This document shows positions 37,363 to 47,319 of a stretch of 64,000 nt of DNA, one piece after another; position 1 is the stretch's first letter; the number at the start of each line of letters is the position of its first letter. The stretch spans positions 26,797,606-26,861,605 of the forward strand of contig NC_044012.1 in the NCBI RefSeq assembly GCF_900496995.4, read 5' to 3'. The notes under the pieces are model-generated. The model had not been told where the DNA came from, made no database searches, and worked only from the letters and a program-made list of their open reading frames with translations. Made by a program: the position numbers and the translations under genes. The stretch comes from Aquila chrysaetos chrysaetos. Taxonomy: Eukaryota > Chordata > Aves > Accipitriformes > Accipitridae.

Positions 37363-37790
37363 TTGTTAGGTGGTAGAGCGCAGGAGGTAGAAATAAACGG
37401 ACGCCTGTAAAGTTGAAAGCAGATGACATTTATTGCTAAAACACACACGTATTTATAATCACATATTCTGCAAAGTCACTGTACACGCGCACAAGCATAA
37501 AATATGATTGGTTAGATCAACTCTGTACACGCGCATAAACATAAGACATAATTGGTTGTACCAACTCTGTACACGCGCATAAACATAGGACATACTTGGT
37601 TATACCAACTAAAAAATGTGAAACTTGTCTCAGTCTAATTGGTCAAGATAAACTGCTGAATTGAGGTTCTTTGTGCCAAGTTCCCTTTATCGTGGAATGC
37701 GCACCTGTGTTCTTCTAATTGGCATCTGTCTTTTTTTGTCATCTTGTTTATTCTGTTCAAGGTCTTCTAAAGGCGTCTGAAATGCTCTTG
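37363..37790 (-). mobile_element. LTR of the minus-strand ERV remnant
   Basis: On the minus strand the region reads, in order, three 44-base repeats with CCAAT boxes, a TATAAATA box (about 37450), AATAAA (about 37434) and an end CACCTAACA at 37363. That is the U3-R-U5 order of an LTR. The upstream (right) boundary is approximate. Confidence 0.55.
37480..37611 (-). repeat. Three 44-bp tandem repeats in LTR U3
   Basis: TGTACACGCGCATAAACATA starts at 37480 (variant), 37524 and 37568, giving an exact 44-base period. On the minus strand each unit carries CCAAT. Tandem enhancer repeats are typical of retroviral U3 regions. Confidence 0.8.
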
Positions 37791-37802
37791 TGACCGTTAG
37801 CT

Positions 37803-37944
37803 AAATATGTGTCCACAGTAGAGGAAGTGCAGAGCCCTGGTGTTGGTGGGGCTGTGAAATGGCTGCCAAGGGAAGGTGACAGTCAGCAACAGCTTTCAGT
37901 CCTGGCACCTTCCGTGTGGGATCAGTTGCTGGACATTTTCTCTT
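37803..37944 (-). repeat. 178-bp satellite-like monomer
   Basis: Minus-orientation copy with GTTGGTGGGGCTGTGAAATG, GGTGACAGTCAGCAACAGCT and GTTGCTGGACATTTTC, abutting the CR1 element to its right. Confidence 0.65.
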
Positions 37945-39411
37945 GAGGTTATGCAGGGAGAAAATTAGAAGGGCCAAAGCCGAACTAGAACTTAATCTGG
38001 CTACTGCCATAAAAGACAAATAAAAATGTTTCTATAAATACATTAACAACAAAAGGAGGGCTAAGGATAATCTCCATCCTTTATTGGATGTGGGAGGAAA
38101 CATAGCGACAAAGGCTGAGGAAAAGGATGAGATACTTAATGTCTTCTTTGCCTCGGTCTGTAATAGTAAGATCAGTTGTTCTCAGGGTACCCAGTCCCCT
38201 GAGCTGGAAAACAGGGACACGGAGCAGAATGAAGCCCCCATAATCCAAGGGGAAATGGATAGCAACCTGCTATACCACTCAGACACACACAAGTCTATGG
38301 GGCCAGATGGGATCCATCCAAGGGTATTGAGGGAGGTGGTGGAAGCACTCACCAAGCCACTTCCCATCAGTTATCAGCAGTTCTGGCTAACTGGGGAGGT
38401 CCCAGCTGACTGGAGGTTAGCAAATGTGATGCCCATCTACAAGAAGGGCTGGAAGGGCGATCTGGGGAACTATGGGCCTACCAGTCTCACCTTGGTGCTG
38501 AGAAAGGTTGTGGAGCAGATCATCTTGAGTGCCATCACGTGGCACGTACAGGACAACCAGGTGATCAGGCCCAGTCAGCGTGGGTTTATGAATGGCAGGT
38601 CCTGCTTGACTAACCTGATCTCCTTCTGTGACAAGGTGACCCATTTAGTGGATGAGGGAAAGGCTGTGGATGTTGTTTACCGGGAGTTTAGTAAATCCTT
38701 TGACACTGTTTCCCACAACATTCTGGTGGAGAAACTGGCTGCTAATGGCTTGGACAGGCGTCCTCTTCACTGGGTAAAAAACTGGCTGGATGGCTGAGCC
38801 CAAAGAGTGGTGGTGGATGGAGTTAACTCCAGTTGGCAGCCGGTCACAAGTGGTGTTCCCCAGGGCTCAGTACTGGGGCCAGTTCTGTTTAATATCTTTA
38901 TCAATGATCTGGACAAGGGGATCAAGTGCACCCTCAGTAAGTTTGCAGAGGACACCAAGGTGGGCAGGAGTGTTGATCTGCTGGAGGGTAGGAAGGATCC
39001 ACAGAGGGATCTAGACAGGCTGGATCGATGAGGCCAATTGTATGAGATTCAGCAAGGCTGAGTGCCGGGTCCTGCACTTGGGTCACAGCAACTCCATGCA
39101 GTGCTACAGGCTTGGGGAAGAGTGGCTGAAAAGTTGCCCGGAAGAAAAAGACCTAGGGGTGTTGGTTGACAGCTGGCTGAATGTGAGTCAGCAGTGTGCC
39201 CAGGTGGCCAAGCAGGCCGATAGCATCCTGGCTTGTATCAGAAATCATGTGGCCAGCAGGACTAGGGAAGTGATCGTCCCCGTGTACTCATTACTGGTGA
39301 GGCCGCACCTCGAATACTGTGTTTAGTTTTGAGCCCCTCACTACAAGAAAGACAATGAGGTGCTGGAGTGCATCCAAAGAAGAGCAATGAAGCTGGTGAA
39401 GGGTCTGAAGA
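37945..39411 (+). mobile_element. CR1 LINE, reverse-transcriptase part of ORF2 (3'-truncated)
   Basis: A non-LTR retrotransposon of the CR1 clade. From about 37945 the plus strand encodes the region before the reverse transcriptase and then [91 protein letters not shown] and [20 protein letters not shown]. The usual catalytic FADD box reads FAED and the block-A aspartate is also changed (YREFSK). A stop follows KNWLDG, a frame break follows LDRLDR and stops follow LEYC-V, so it is dead. It lacks its 3' end: at 39411 it abuts a CR1 in the opposite orientation. A close relative is at 57890-59340. Confidence 0.92.
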
Positions 39412-40030
39412 ACAATCATAGAATAGTTTGGCTTGGAAGGGACCTTTAAAGGTCATCTAGTCCGACCCCACTGCAATGAGCAGGAACATCTTCAACTAGA
39501 TCAGGTTGCTCAGACCCTGACCAACGTGACTTTGAATGTTTCCAGGGATGAGGCATGGACCACCTCTCTGGGCAACCTGTTTCAACGTTTCACTACCCTC
39601 ATAAAAAATTTCTTCCTTATGTCCAATCTAAATTCACCCTCTTTCAGTTTAAAACCATTACCCCTTGTCCTATAGCTACAGGCCCTACTAAAAAGTCTGT
39701 CCTCATCTTTCTTATAAGTATCAAAAAGCCGCAGTGAGGTGTCCCCAGAGCCTTCTCTTCTCCAGGCTGAACAACCCCAGCTCTCTCAGCCTGTCCTCAT
39801 AGCAGAGGTGTTCCAACCCTCAGATCATTTTTGTGTACCCCTTCTGGTCCTGCTCCAACAGGTCCATGTCTTTCCTGTGCTGAGGACCCCAGAGTTGGAT
39901 GCAGTACTGCAGGTGGGGTCTCACCAGAGTGGAGCAGAGGGGCAGAATCCTCTCCCTCGACCTGTTGGCCACGCTTCTTCTGATGGAGCCCAGGATACAG
40001 TTGGCTTTCTGGGCTGTCAGCACACACGTC
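39412..40030 (-). mobile_element. CR1 LINE 3' part, opposite orientation
   Basis: Starts at its 3' tail (plus strand AATCATAGAATAG, GGGACCTTTAAAGGTCATCT) and reads on the minus strand into the C-terminal end of CR1 ORF2 (PHLQYCIQLWGPQHRKDM, RANRSRERILPLCSTLVR). It is a different, more diverged CR1 subfamily than the copy to its left. The 5' end near 40030 abuts a satellite monomer. Confidence 0.8.
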
Positions 40031-40215
40031 CAGCGACTGTTCCCACACGGAAGGTGCCAGGACTGAAAGCTGCTGCTGGCCCTCACCTTCCCCTGGCAGC
40101 CCTTTCACAGCCCCACCAACACTGGGGCTTTACACTTGCTCTGCCTGCTAAAAGTCCCCACACGCTCTCTTGCTCTAGACAGAGCCCAGCTCCAGAACTG
40201 AAGACGTCTTTTTTC
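40021..40215 (+). repeat. 178-bp satellite-like monomer
   Basis: Plus-orientation copy (GTCCAGCGACTGTTCCCACA, GGTGCCAGGACTGAAAGCTG, CCCTTTCACAGCCCCACC, AGAGCCCAGCTCCAGAACTG). Its right end runs directly into retroviral gag sequence. Confidence 0.75.
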
Positions 40216-41260
40216 CAATCACTTTGTCAATGCCTCCTTCCCTAGAAAGGGATCCCAGCTTCTTGGCTTCCCAACCCTCTAATTCCAAGCTACTGGCTCC
40301 GTTATTCCAGCATCGGAGCAGCCAGGTGATAATGTGGTCACCTGGACGATGGCTGAAATCTTTTTGCATTTCTCACAGCTCACTCAGGGGCAGGGATCAG
40401 GTGATTACCTTTGGTTCTGCCTCTTCCTCCTGTTCTCGTGACAACCCTGGTTTATCTTCATTCCTCACTACGCAAACTGATTTTTTATATTTCTTCTGTA
40501 TAGGGACAACTGATACTGGCACTGGTTGATTCTCTGGTTCAGCTGCATCATCCATCACTGGGGTCTGAGTAGCCACAGTCATGGGGGTTGGAGTAGCCAC
40601 AGTACTTGTCACCGTGGTCTGAGTAGCTGCAGTAGCTGTCACAGGGGTTGATCTCTGGGTTGTATTTCTACACAGTTGTTTAACCTTAAACAAGACCTAA
40701 ACCACATTCAGGAACATGCTGGTTCATAGCAATAGCACCATGCTGGTTTCAACATCCCAAGGATATTCAAAATTTGCAAAATTCTCAAATGCTATTGTAA
40801 TTAGCCTGGCAGAGAAGGGGAAGTTGTGGGATGATGTCTCCCCCATAGGTTGACTCCCTGAGAAAAGGTAAAAAGTGTAATTATTAACAGCTTCCACTAG
40901 AAGGCTCCTAAAGTACAGTGGTGATGGCAATGCTGAGTACAAATACCAGATTAGTCCCACGACCAATAATTTTATCATACCATAAACCAGTGTTACATGG
41001 TACAGCAAAGCAAAAACCTTAATCCACCTCATCTTATGGGTGATAAGCAGCAGCACAGGGACTATATACGGCTAGTGAGGTGGTACATACACAGCTCTAA
41101 GAAGGAGCGCCACAACTCTAAGAGCCAATAAATCAAGATTGTGACCAGCGACTATTAAACTAATATAATGAATCCTTAGAAAAAATTCATTTTAACACAC
41201 TCTGGTCAGATCTGTTGTTATCTCAATGCTTCAGGCCCCACACTGGACACCAAAAAGGAC
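40175..41260 (-). mobile_element. Endogenous retrovirus remnant: leader and gag (minus strand)
   Basis: A fossil read leftward from the LTR at 41261-41888. A primer-site-like TGGTGTCCAGTGTGGGGC lies 8 bases from the LTR (minus strand, about 41252-41235); it partly resembles the tRNA-Leu site used by ERVL elements and also tRNA-Met. Gag-type sequence follows at 40693-40175 (DDAAEPENQPVPVSVVPIQK, VTWLLRC-like IITWLLRCWNNGASS, KLGSLSREGGID). The region is broken and lacks pol. Probably ERVL-like, not certain. The same gag family recurs at 45770-46105. Confidence 0.65.
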
Positions 41261-41888
41261 TGTCATGGTTTAAGCTGAGCCAGCAACTAGGCACCACGCA
41301 GCTGCTCACTTGCTCCTCCTCTCTCCCAGTGGGATGGGGAGGAGAATCAGAAAAAAAGTAAAACTTGTGGATTGAGATAAGAACAGTTAATAACTGAAGT
41401 AAAATACAATCTAATACTAACAATCATAAAACTAAAATATGATAATAAGAAGAACAATTGTAATGAAAAGGAATATAAATAAATAAATAAATAAATTTTT
41501 AAAAACACAAACAAGAAAAGACAAGTGATGCACAATTCAGTTGTTCACCACCCGCTGACCGATGCCCAAGCAGCAATCTGTGCCTCCCAGCCAACTCCCC
41601 CCAGTTTATATACTGAGCATGACGTTCTATAGTATCAAATATCCCTTTGGCTAGTTTGGGTCAGCTGTCCTGGCTGTGCTCCCTCCCAGCTTCTTGTACG
41701 CCTGCTTGCTGGCAGACCATAGGAAACTAAAAATTCCTTAACTTAGGATATACGCTACTCTACTGAAACCTAAAATATCTATGTGTTATCAACATTACTC
41801 TCACATTAAATCCAAAACATTAAATCCAAAACACATTGTACCAGATACCAAGAAGAAAATTAAATCTATCCCAGCCGAAACCAGGACA
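41261..41888 (-). mobile_element. LTR, avian ERV family B
   Basis: A 628-bp LTR: minus strand begins TGTCCTGGTTTCGGCTGGGA and ends AAACCATGACA. A TATATAAAC box (about 41605) and a following A/T-rich R/U5 region fit minus orientation. The sequence, including TATATACTGAGCATGACG and CCCTTTGGCTAGTTTGGGTC on the plus strand, is one I know as a common LTR in bird genomes. It serves as the 5' LTR of the gag remnant at 40175-41260. Confidence 0.75.
41476..41496. repeat. (AAAT)n microsatellite
   Basis: About five AAAT units inside the LTR at 41261-41888. Confidence 0.8.
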
Positions 41889-41934
41889 CTCAGACACCTA
41901 ACAGTCATCTCACTCTTTCAGTCTATCCATAGCC

Positions 41935-42125
41935 CAGCACCAAAATTGAAAATGTCCAGCGACTCTTCCCAAACGGAAGGTGCCAGGACTGAAATCTGTT
42001 GCTGGCCCTCACCTTCCCTTGGCAGCCATTTCACAGCCCCACCAACACTGGGGCAATGTGCTTCCCTAGCCAGCTAATGATCTCGTCGTTCTCTCATGCT
42101 AGCCAGAGCCCAACTCTAAAAGTGG
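41935..42125 (+). repeat. 178-bp satellite-like monomer
   Basis: Plus-orientation copy (AAAATTGAAAATGTCCAGCG, GGTGCCAGGACTGAAATCTG, GGCAGCCATTTCACAGCCCC, CCAGAGCCCAACTCTAAAAG) filling most of the gap between two LTRs of different families. Confidence 0.75.
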
Positions 42126-42225
42126 GCTCTGCAAGAGTGAGATAGAGTGTGGGAACTGTTACGTAGCTGGGAAAGTGCATAGATGCAGGCTACATGGAGC
42201 AGCTAAATGGCTGCCTAAGGGGATG

Positions 42226-43407
42226 TGTGGAATAATTGCTGGAGGTGACTTAATTGATATGTCCCCCTCTTAAGGGAAAGTAAACCTCCAGGGTGGAATG
42301 TGGTGAATATACATGAAATCTGTTCCATAATAATTCCCTAAGCAACATAACCTGCAACCTTAGATGTCAGCAACACCAGAGGGGAGCTTGGTATGCTGAG
42401 TCTGAGAAACAACACAGAGGATGGAGCGGAGTGGAAGCACCACAGCCAGGCTCTGTGATATCACCACAGGGATGCAAACTGGATGGTACTATGGAACTCA
42501 AAACCGCAGAGTTGTTACCCTGAGCCAGCCCTGAACCAGCAGTTTTCCATTTTCTGTCAAAATCATGTCCTCTGGGTGAACTTTGCTCATTATAATCTCA
42601 TTATAATACCAAAACACACCTCCATCCTAAAAGCTACCTGCCTTCAAGGTGCGCCCACCCCTCACTGAGCATGCGCTCTGAATTTTCTCTAGCATATACC
42701 TTTAAAAGTAACGTGAGGAGATTTTCTACCAATCATAATAAAGGTATGTATGACTAGAGTCACTCAAGCTCCACCTAAAACTAAGAAAAATAGTATAAAA
42801 TGGCTTAAGAGAGGAGGAATGTTGGGGAAGATACCATCATAGACAAGTCAGGAGGACATTGCTGACTTCTGGGATCAGTCGATGGGCTGAACTTCTCTTC
42901 CCCCCTCAAAGGGATGCCTGTTGGGTAAGATTTGAACCCTCGGTTATACCGAGTGCTTCCCCAGGAAACTTAGAAATCTCTATAGAGTTTTTCCATAATT
43001 TAACATTTTTGTAGTCGGCTGTATTATTCGTATTCTTGTTATGTGAACATGCTTTGCAGACAGTGTATTTATCACCGGAAATCCAAAAGAACCTGTATTC
43101 CTGTTGCTTTAATAAACTATACTGTTCATTAAAATATAGCCGTGATAGTTTCTTGAACGCAACCAAACTTCTTAAGTCTGGCCATGATAGTTCATTGAAT
43201 GCGACTAGATTGAAAGTACGTTATGCTATTTGTGCATCCACAATGGTGATAGTTCAATATATATTGAACGTGACTGGACTTACAGTGCTGAATTGAGCAT
43301 CGCTCAGAATCTAAGCCTAGCCGCCCCCAGCCCCTCTGGTATCTGAGGACATGCCGGAATGCAAGGGGTTTTATTTTCTGCCAAACTTCTTTACCCTTTA
43401 GTGCAAC
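42226..43407 (+). mobile_element. LTR, avian ERV family C, plus orientation
   Basis: An LTR of about 1.18 kb beginning TGTGGAATAATTGCTGGAGG and ending CCCTTTAGTGCAACA, directly followed by a tRNA-Ser primer site. A TGTTG...CAACA pair also bounds the last 588 bases (42820-43407), so the LTR could be that shorter unit on top of related sequence. A nearly identical copy lies inverted at 55207-56439; within the compared 86-codon stretches only one residue differs. The closeness suggests a young family or recent exchange. Confidence 0.65.
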
Positions 43408-43417
43408 AGAATAAAAT

Positions 43418-43435
43418 TGGCGTAGTCGGCAGGAT
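43418..43435 (+). other. Retroviral primer-binding site, tRNA-Ser type
   Basis: TGGCGTAGTCGGCAGGAT is exactly complementary to the 3' end (ATCCTGCCGACTACGCCA) of vertebrate tRNA-Ser (AGA/TGA), and the match runs two bases further. It sits 10 bases after the LTR end, the normal position. Confidence 0.85.
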
Positions 43436-43438
43436 TCC

Positions 43439-43889
43439 CATGGATAAAATTCTGCAAAAATATAAATGTGCCCCTTCCCAGGCTGGGAAGGATTGGGCTC
43501 AAAAGTTTTGGAAGGATGAAGAGAAAGTGGTAGGACACACTGAGCAGTGTCAGGCTACGCAAAGGATTAGAATGGGAAAAGGTAAAGGTGTTATTTGTGC
43601 GGTTTTAGGAGCCTGTTTATCTTGTGCTCAGCAAGAAGCTAAGGAAGTCCCTGCTCCCAAAGAAATTTACGCAGCTTTGAAATCAGAAAATGAGGTGTTG
43701 ATGTCCTCATTGGCCTTCGAGAGGGAGACAGGAGAAAAACTAGGAATCTGAGTTGATAAACTTGTGTGTGAGAATAATCATCTTAAACAACTGTTGGAAA
43801 GGGTGAATCAGCTGTTTTAGATAAAACCTGAATATTCTATAGCAAGTATATTACAAATACTGCTTTTCAAAATCTATGCTTAAATTACT
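43439..43889 (+). mobile_element. ERV family C gag start
   Basis: An open stretch of about 100 codons begins four bases after the primer site (MDKILQKYKCAPSQAGKDWA, GKGVICAVLGACLSCAQQEA), with a lysine-rich, gag-matrix-like composition. Little further gag was recognised before sequence of another LTR appears at about 43890. Fossil. Confidence 0.5.
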
Positions 43890-44366
43890 GTCGTGACCTT
43901 TATTCGACTGTGAACGAAATCTCAGGCTGCCATTATACTCATAATCTCTTTAGACATAAACTGTTGCCCAAGTCTGAGACTAGGCGTTGATCCCGCTGCA
44001 CCTAGACTCTGATAGGAGTTTAGAAAGCAAGGGGGTCTCCTCTGAACCTCATGACTCAACAGGAGGGTCTCCCCTACCTTTCTACATTCCTGATCTCTGT
44101 ACAAATCATGAGAAATCAATTCTAACTCGATTTTTCTTTGTATGTTTCTTTTTTACCCTGTTGCGTCTCTGCTCTCTGTACACATAATTTTAGTTTGATT
44201 GTAACTTATTTTTCCTTTGTACATTTCATCCATATATTAAGTAATAGAGCGAACCTTGCCATCGAATTCTGTGAAGTTGCACTTTTATAAATTCCTATTG
44301 AATCAGTTTTGCTAATACCCTTAAAGGTGATTCTTTAAGCGGTCCAAAACACTCCTTTTCACAACA
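43890..44366 (+). mobile_element. LTR fragment, ERV family D
   Basis: Homologous to the right half of the LTR at 49774-50642 (shared CCAAGTCTGAGACTAGGCG and TAGAAAGCAAGGGGGTCTCC, GAACCTCATGACTCA), ending TTTTCACAACA just before a second primer site. The left part of the LTR is absent. Confidence 0.6.
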
Positions 44367-44369
44367 AAT

Positions 44370-45776
44370 TGGCATAGTCGGCAGGATGGCAAGCAGTATC
44401 ACTGATTACTTACAAAAGCATGGAATAAGTTTGAATCCCAAATTTTCAGAGGAATGGGCTTGTGATAACTGGCATGACTGGAAATCTGTTGAAGAACAGC
44501 TAAAACTGGCCAGAGGCAATATAAAAGGTGGAGAAAAGGGTGGAAATGATGCTCATGTAACCTCCCCATCCCCCTGACATTGTGCAAATTAGGAAATTAA
44601 TTCTATCCCCTGAAGAATGGGATGGAAACATATGGGGTGACCCCAATAATAGCTGTGCAAGGGGAAATAATCCTCTGTCTCCTTTAGATCCCCCAAAATA
44701 TGAGGCCAGGTCCATTATAAAAACAGAAGAAACCACTGGACCTCAGGGTGGAGCAGGAGACTGTACATGAAAAACAACCCCATTCGATCCAATCAGATGG
44801 ACAATTTGTAAGAATGCTACGGCCATAAGCCAGGTGAAACTGAAACTGAATTGGTTAAGTGTTTCACAAAGACTCATGAATCTGGGTAGCATTTACGATT
44901 GTATAATGCCATCTACCAACTAGGTAATAGATGGAGTGGAAATGGCTGCCCCAAAATGAAAGCCTTTTGTGTATCTGCTAATACAATCACTCCGAAAGTT
45001 CATACCAAGCCAGGAGAATATCCTACAGGATTTTACGCTGGACAGCCTATACTGGTGAAAATGCCTCAGATTGGAACAGTACCAGTGGTACTAACTACAA
45101 TCAAAAATCCCTACGCATGGTAAGCCAGAGATTGCTCAGGAAAGGTACACCAGACTAGCACCCGGTGGATCTCACCTTCCTTTTAACTCTGTGGGTTGAA
45201 TACGACCAACCATATTTTCTTTCCTTTTATGTGCACAGGATTCCTGAATGAACTGCACGTGGATGTGGAGAGGCAGGTTGTAGGATGATGAACCAACAGG
45301 TTGGATTAGCAATCTTATGTTTTACCCTGACAATACAATCCCCTTTGATTTGTAGTCAGAAGGACCCAGAATGGCCATGGTCCCAAGCTTCTGTTAAACA
45401 CACTGGAAGCATGGGACTATACTCCATCAAGGAAAACTTAAACTTAGCTACTGTGGTTATGCATGGAGCTGAAATGTATTCCAGACATGAGTTGGACTGG
45501 GATAGAGAAAGATGGCTTCCCCTCCTGAGGGGAATAGCTGTAGAAGAAATTCAGATAGAGTATAGCATGATCAATGGATCTACACATGAAAACATCATGC
45601 AAATTGTAACATCTCATGATATCTCAGGCCCAAGAACGATGAAGTCTTGTGTCACCGAAAGGTGGGATTGTTGGCATAACTTTACTCTGGTGGAACCCAC
45701 TTTTGTGACTTGCCTTTGGCAACAAAGGCGAATAGGGCTCATGTTTAGATTTATATTCATCTTCATCCCTCACTAA
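44370..45776 (+). mobile_element. ERV family D remnant: primer site, gag start, end of pol, env start
   Basis: TGGCATAGTCGGCAGGAT at 44370-44387 is the tRNA-Ser primer site with one difference. A gag-like frame opens at once (MASSITDYLQKHGISLNPKF, 44386). Around 45040-45190 lies an integrase C-terminal-like segment (GQPILVKMPQIGTVPVVLTT, NPYAW). At 45285 an env-like frame begins with a signal peptide (MNQQVGLAILCFTLTIQSPL) and continues with CVTERWDCWHNFTLVEP to 45776. The bulk of gag and pol is missing. Fossil, class I-like by the primer and env layout; the env call is tentative. Confidence 0.5.
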
Positions 45777-46105
45777 GCAAACTGATTTTTTTGTATATTT
45801 CTTCTTCTGTATGGGGGCAACAGATGCCAGCACAGGCTGGTTCTCTGGTTCAGCCGCAGTGCCTGTCGCTGGGGTCGGAGTGGCCGCAGTGCCTGTTGGT
45901 TTGTTGTCAGATCCAGAGACCTTCTCTTCCCCTTGAGGGTACTGAATAGTGTTGAACAGGGCTCGATAGGCATGGGCCGGCCCCCAGCACATTGCAGTGA
46001 TTTGTGTGTCTCTGGAATTGCCAGGGTGACAGCTTACTTTTTCAAAATATTTTACTAGTTTTTTTGGATTCTGCACTTGTTCAGGGGTAAAGTTCCAAAG
46101 CACTG
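45770..46105 (-). mobile_element. ERV gag fragment (same family as 40175-40693)
   Basis: Minus strand encodes NFTPEQVQNPKKLVKYFEKV, CWGPAHAYRALFNTIQYPQG and AAEPENQPVLASVAPIQKKK, the last closely matching the gag at 40.5 kb. No LTR or pol of this family is attached here. It abuts satellite monomers on its right. Confidence 0.65.
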
Positions 46106-46109
46106 GATG

Positions 46110-46355
46110 TGTTCAGCTCAGACACTCTTCTCTCACTCTAGCCAGAGTCCAGCTCCAAAATTGAAAACGTCCAGTGACCGCTGCCCAATGGAAGGTGCCA
46201 GGACTGAAATCTGTTGCTGGCCCTCACCTTCCCTTGGCAGCCATTTAGCTGGTCCTCCAACACTGGGGCTATGCGCTTTCTTAGCCATGTAACACTTCCC
46301 ACACTCTCTCTCACTCTTGACAGAGCCCAGCTCCAAAATTGAAAACCTCCAGCTA
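46110..46355 (+). repeat. 178-bp satellite-like monomers (about 1.3 units in tandem)
   Basis: AGCTCCAAAATTGAAAAC occurs at 46151 and again at 46329, an exact 178-base step, with the full monomer between. Plus orientation. Confidence 0.8.
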
Positions 46356-46369
46356 TGTGATAAATGAAT

Positions 46370-47085
46370 TTAGTCCCAAACAGGATTCCAATCAAAGTTT
46401 ACAATTTATTAAATGAATAAAGGCAAGCAAACAGCGCTGGGTGCGTCAGGAGTCTTTGCTCTACCAAGACGCACACTGTGAAAAACAACCCAGCTTCTTT
46501 TATAGTCTAATGTTAGTTACATCATGTCCTTCCAAAAGACTCTCCACCTCCTGGTTGTGCAGGTGCAGTATTTCTCCTAGAAACTTCTCGAACTCTCCTC
46601 ATTGGCTGAGGGGTCTTCTATACAATGTATCTCCGACCAAGCTCCTTACTGCTCGGGCATGCCAGCAGACAACCTGTGCAACAGGCGACACCCTGCACAG
46701 CACCAGCTGTGGCCATCAAAACCCGAGCAAGTTCGCAACAGACACCTCCCCCCCGACAAATGCACGTAACAAATTGCTTACACACTGCCACTTCAATACA
46801 CCCTCTATTCATACGTACTAAAGATCACCCCGTTCGTAACCTCGCTTAATACTATGATAAATGCCTCAGTTCTCCCCTAGGATCTCTTGTTTAACACTGC
46901 GCAGTTAACAACAAAACCAGTTTTGGGCTGGCAAAAAAGAACTATATACATATCATCTGTTTCCTCCTGGCCTGCAGTTATACGAGGACCAACAAAATGG
47001 TTAAAGATTACATATACAGTGAGGGTCACATTTTATTATGTGGCCCTAGCATTGTTTATATTGACACGAATCAGATGAACACATT
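46370..47085. other. LTR-like segment, family not recognised
   Basis: Contains TTTATTAAATGAATAAAGGC, a GCGCTGGGTGCGTCAGG phrase like those in avian LTR R/U5 regions, and a TTTTATAG box, suggesting a minus-strand LTR. No clean TG...CA ends or target duplication could be fixed. No gene seen. Confidence 0.3.
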
Positions 47086-47089
47086 TCAC

Positions 47090-47255
47090 AAGCTAGTTCT
47101 CCCAAACAGGAGGTGCCAGGACTGAAATCTGTTGCTGGCCCTCACCTTCCCTCAGCAGCCATTTCACAGCCCCACCAAAGCTGCAGCTCTGCACTTGCTT
47201 AGCCACATAACAGTTCCCGCACTCTCTCTCACTCTAGCCAGTGTCCAGCTCCAAA
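47090..47255 (+). repeat. 178-bp satellite-like monomer
   Basis: Plus-orientation copy (GGTGCCAGGACTGAAATCTG, CAGCCATTTCACAGCCCCAC, CAGTTCCCGCACTCTCTCTC), facing the minus-orientation array that starts 65 bases on. Confidence 0.75.
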
Positions 47256-47319
47256 ATTTGGAGGCACGTTCACTATAGGCAGAGGTGGGAGAAAAATTTC
47301 ACACGACAGCTCCCACAAG

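Noticed and set aside
37477-37612. Possible CRISPR-like array from three regular repeats
   Set aside because: Repeats are head-to-tail with no unique spacers and lie in a vertebrate retroviral LTR.
38084-38797. 237-codon frame that could be taken for a host reverse-transcriptase-like gene
   Set aside because: Sequence, neighbours and lesions are those of a CR1 LINE ORF2.
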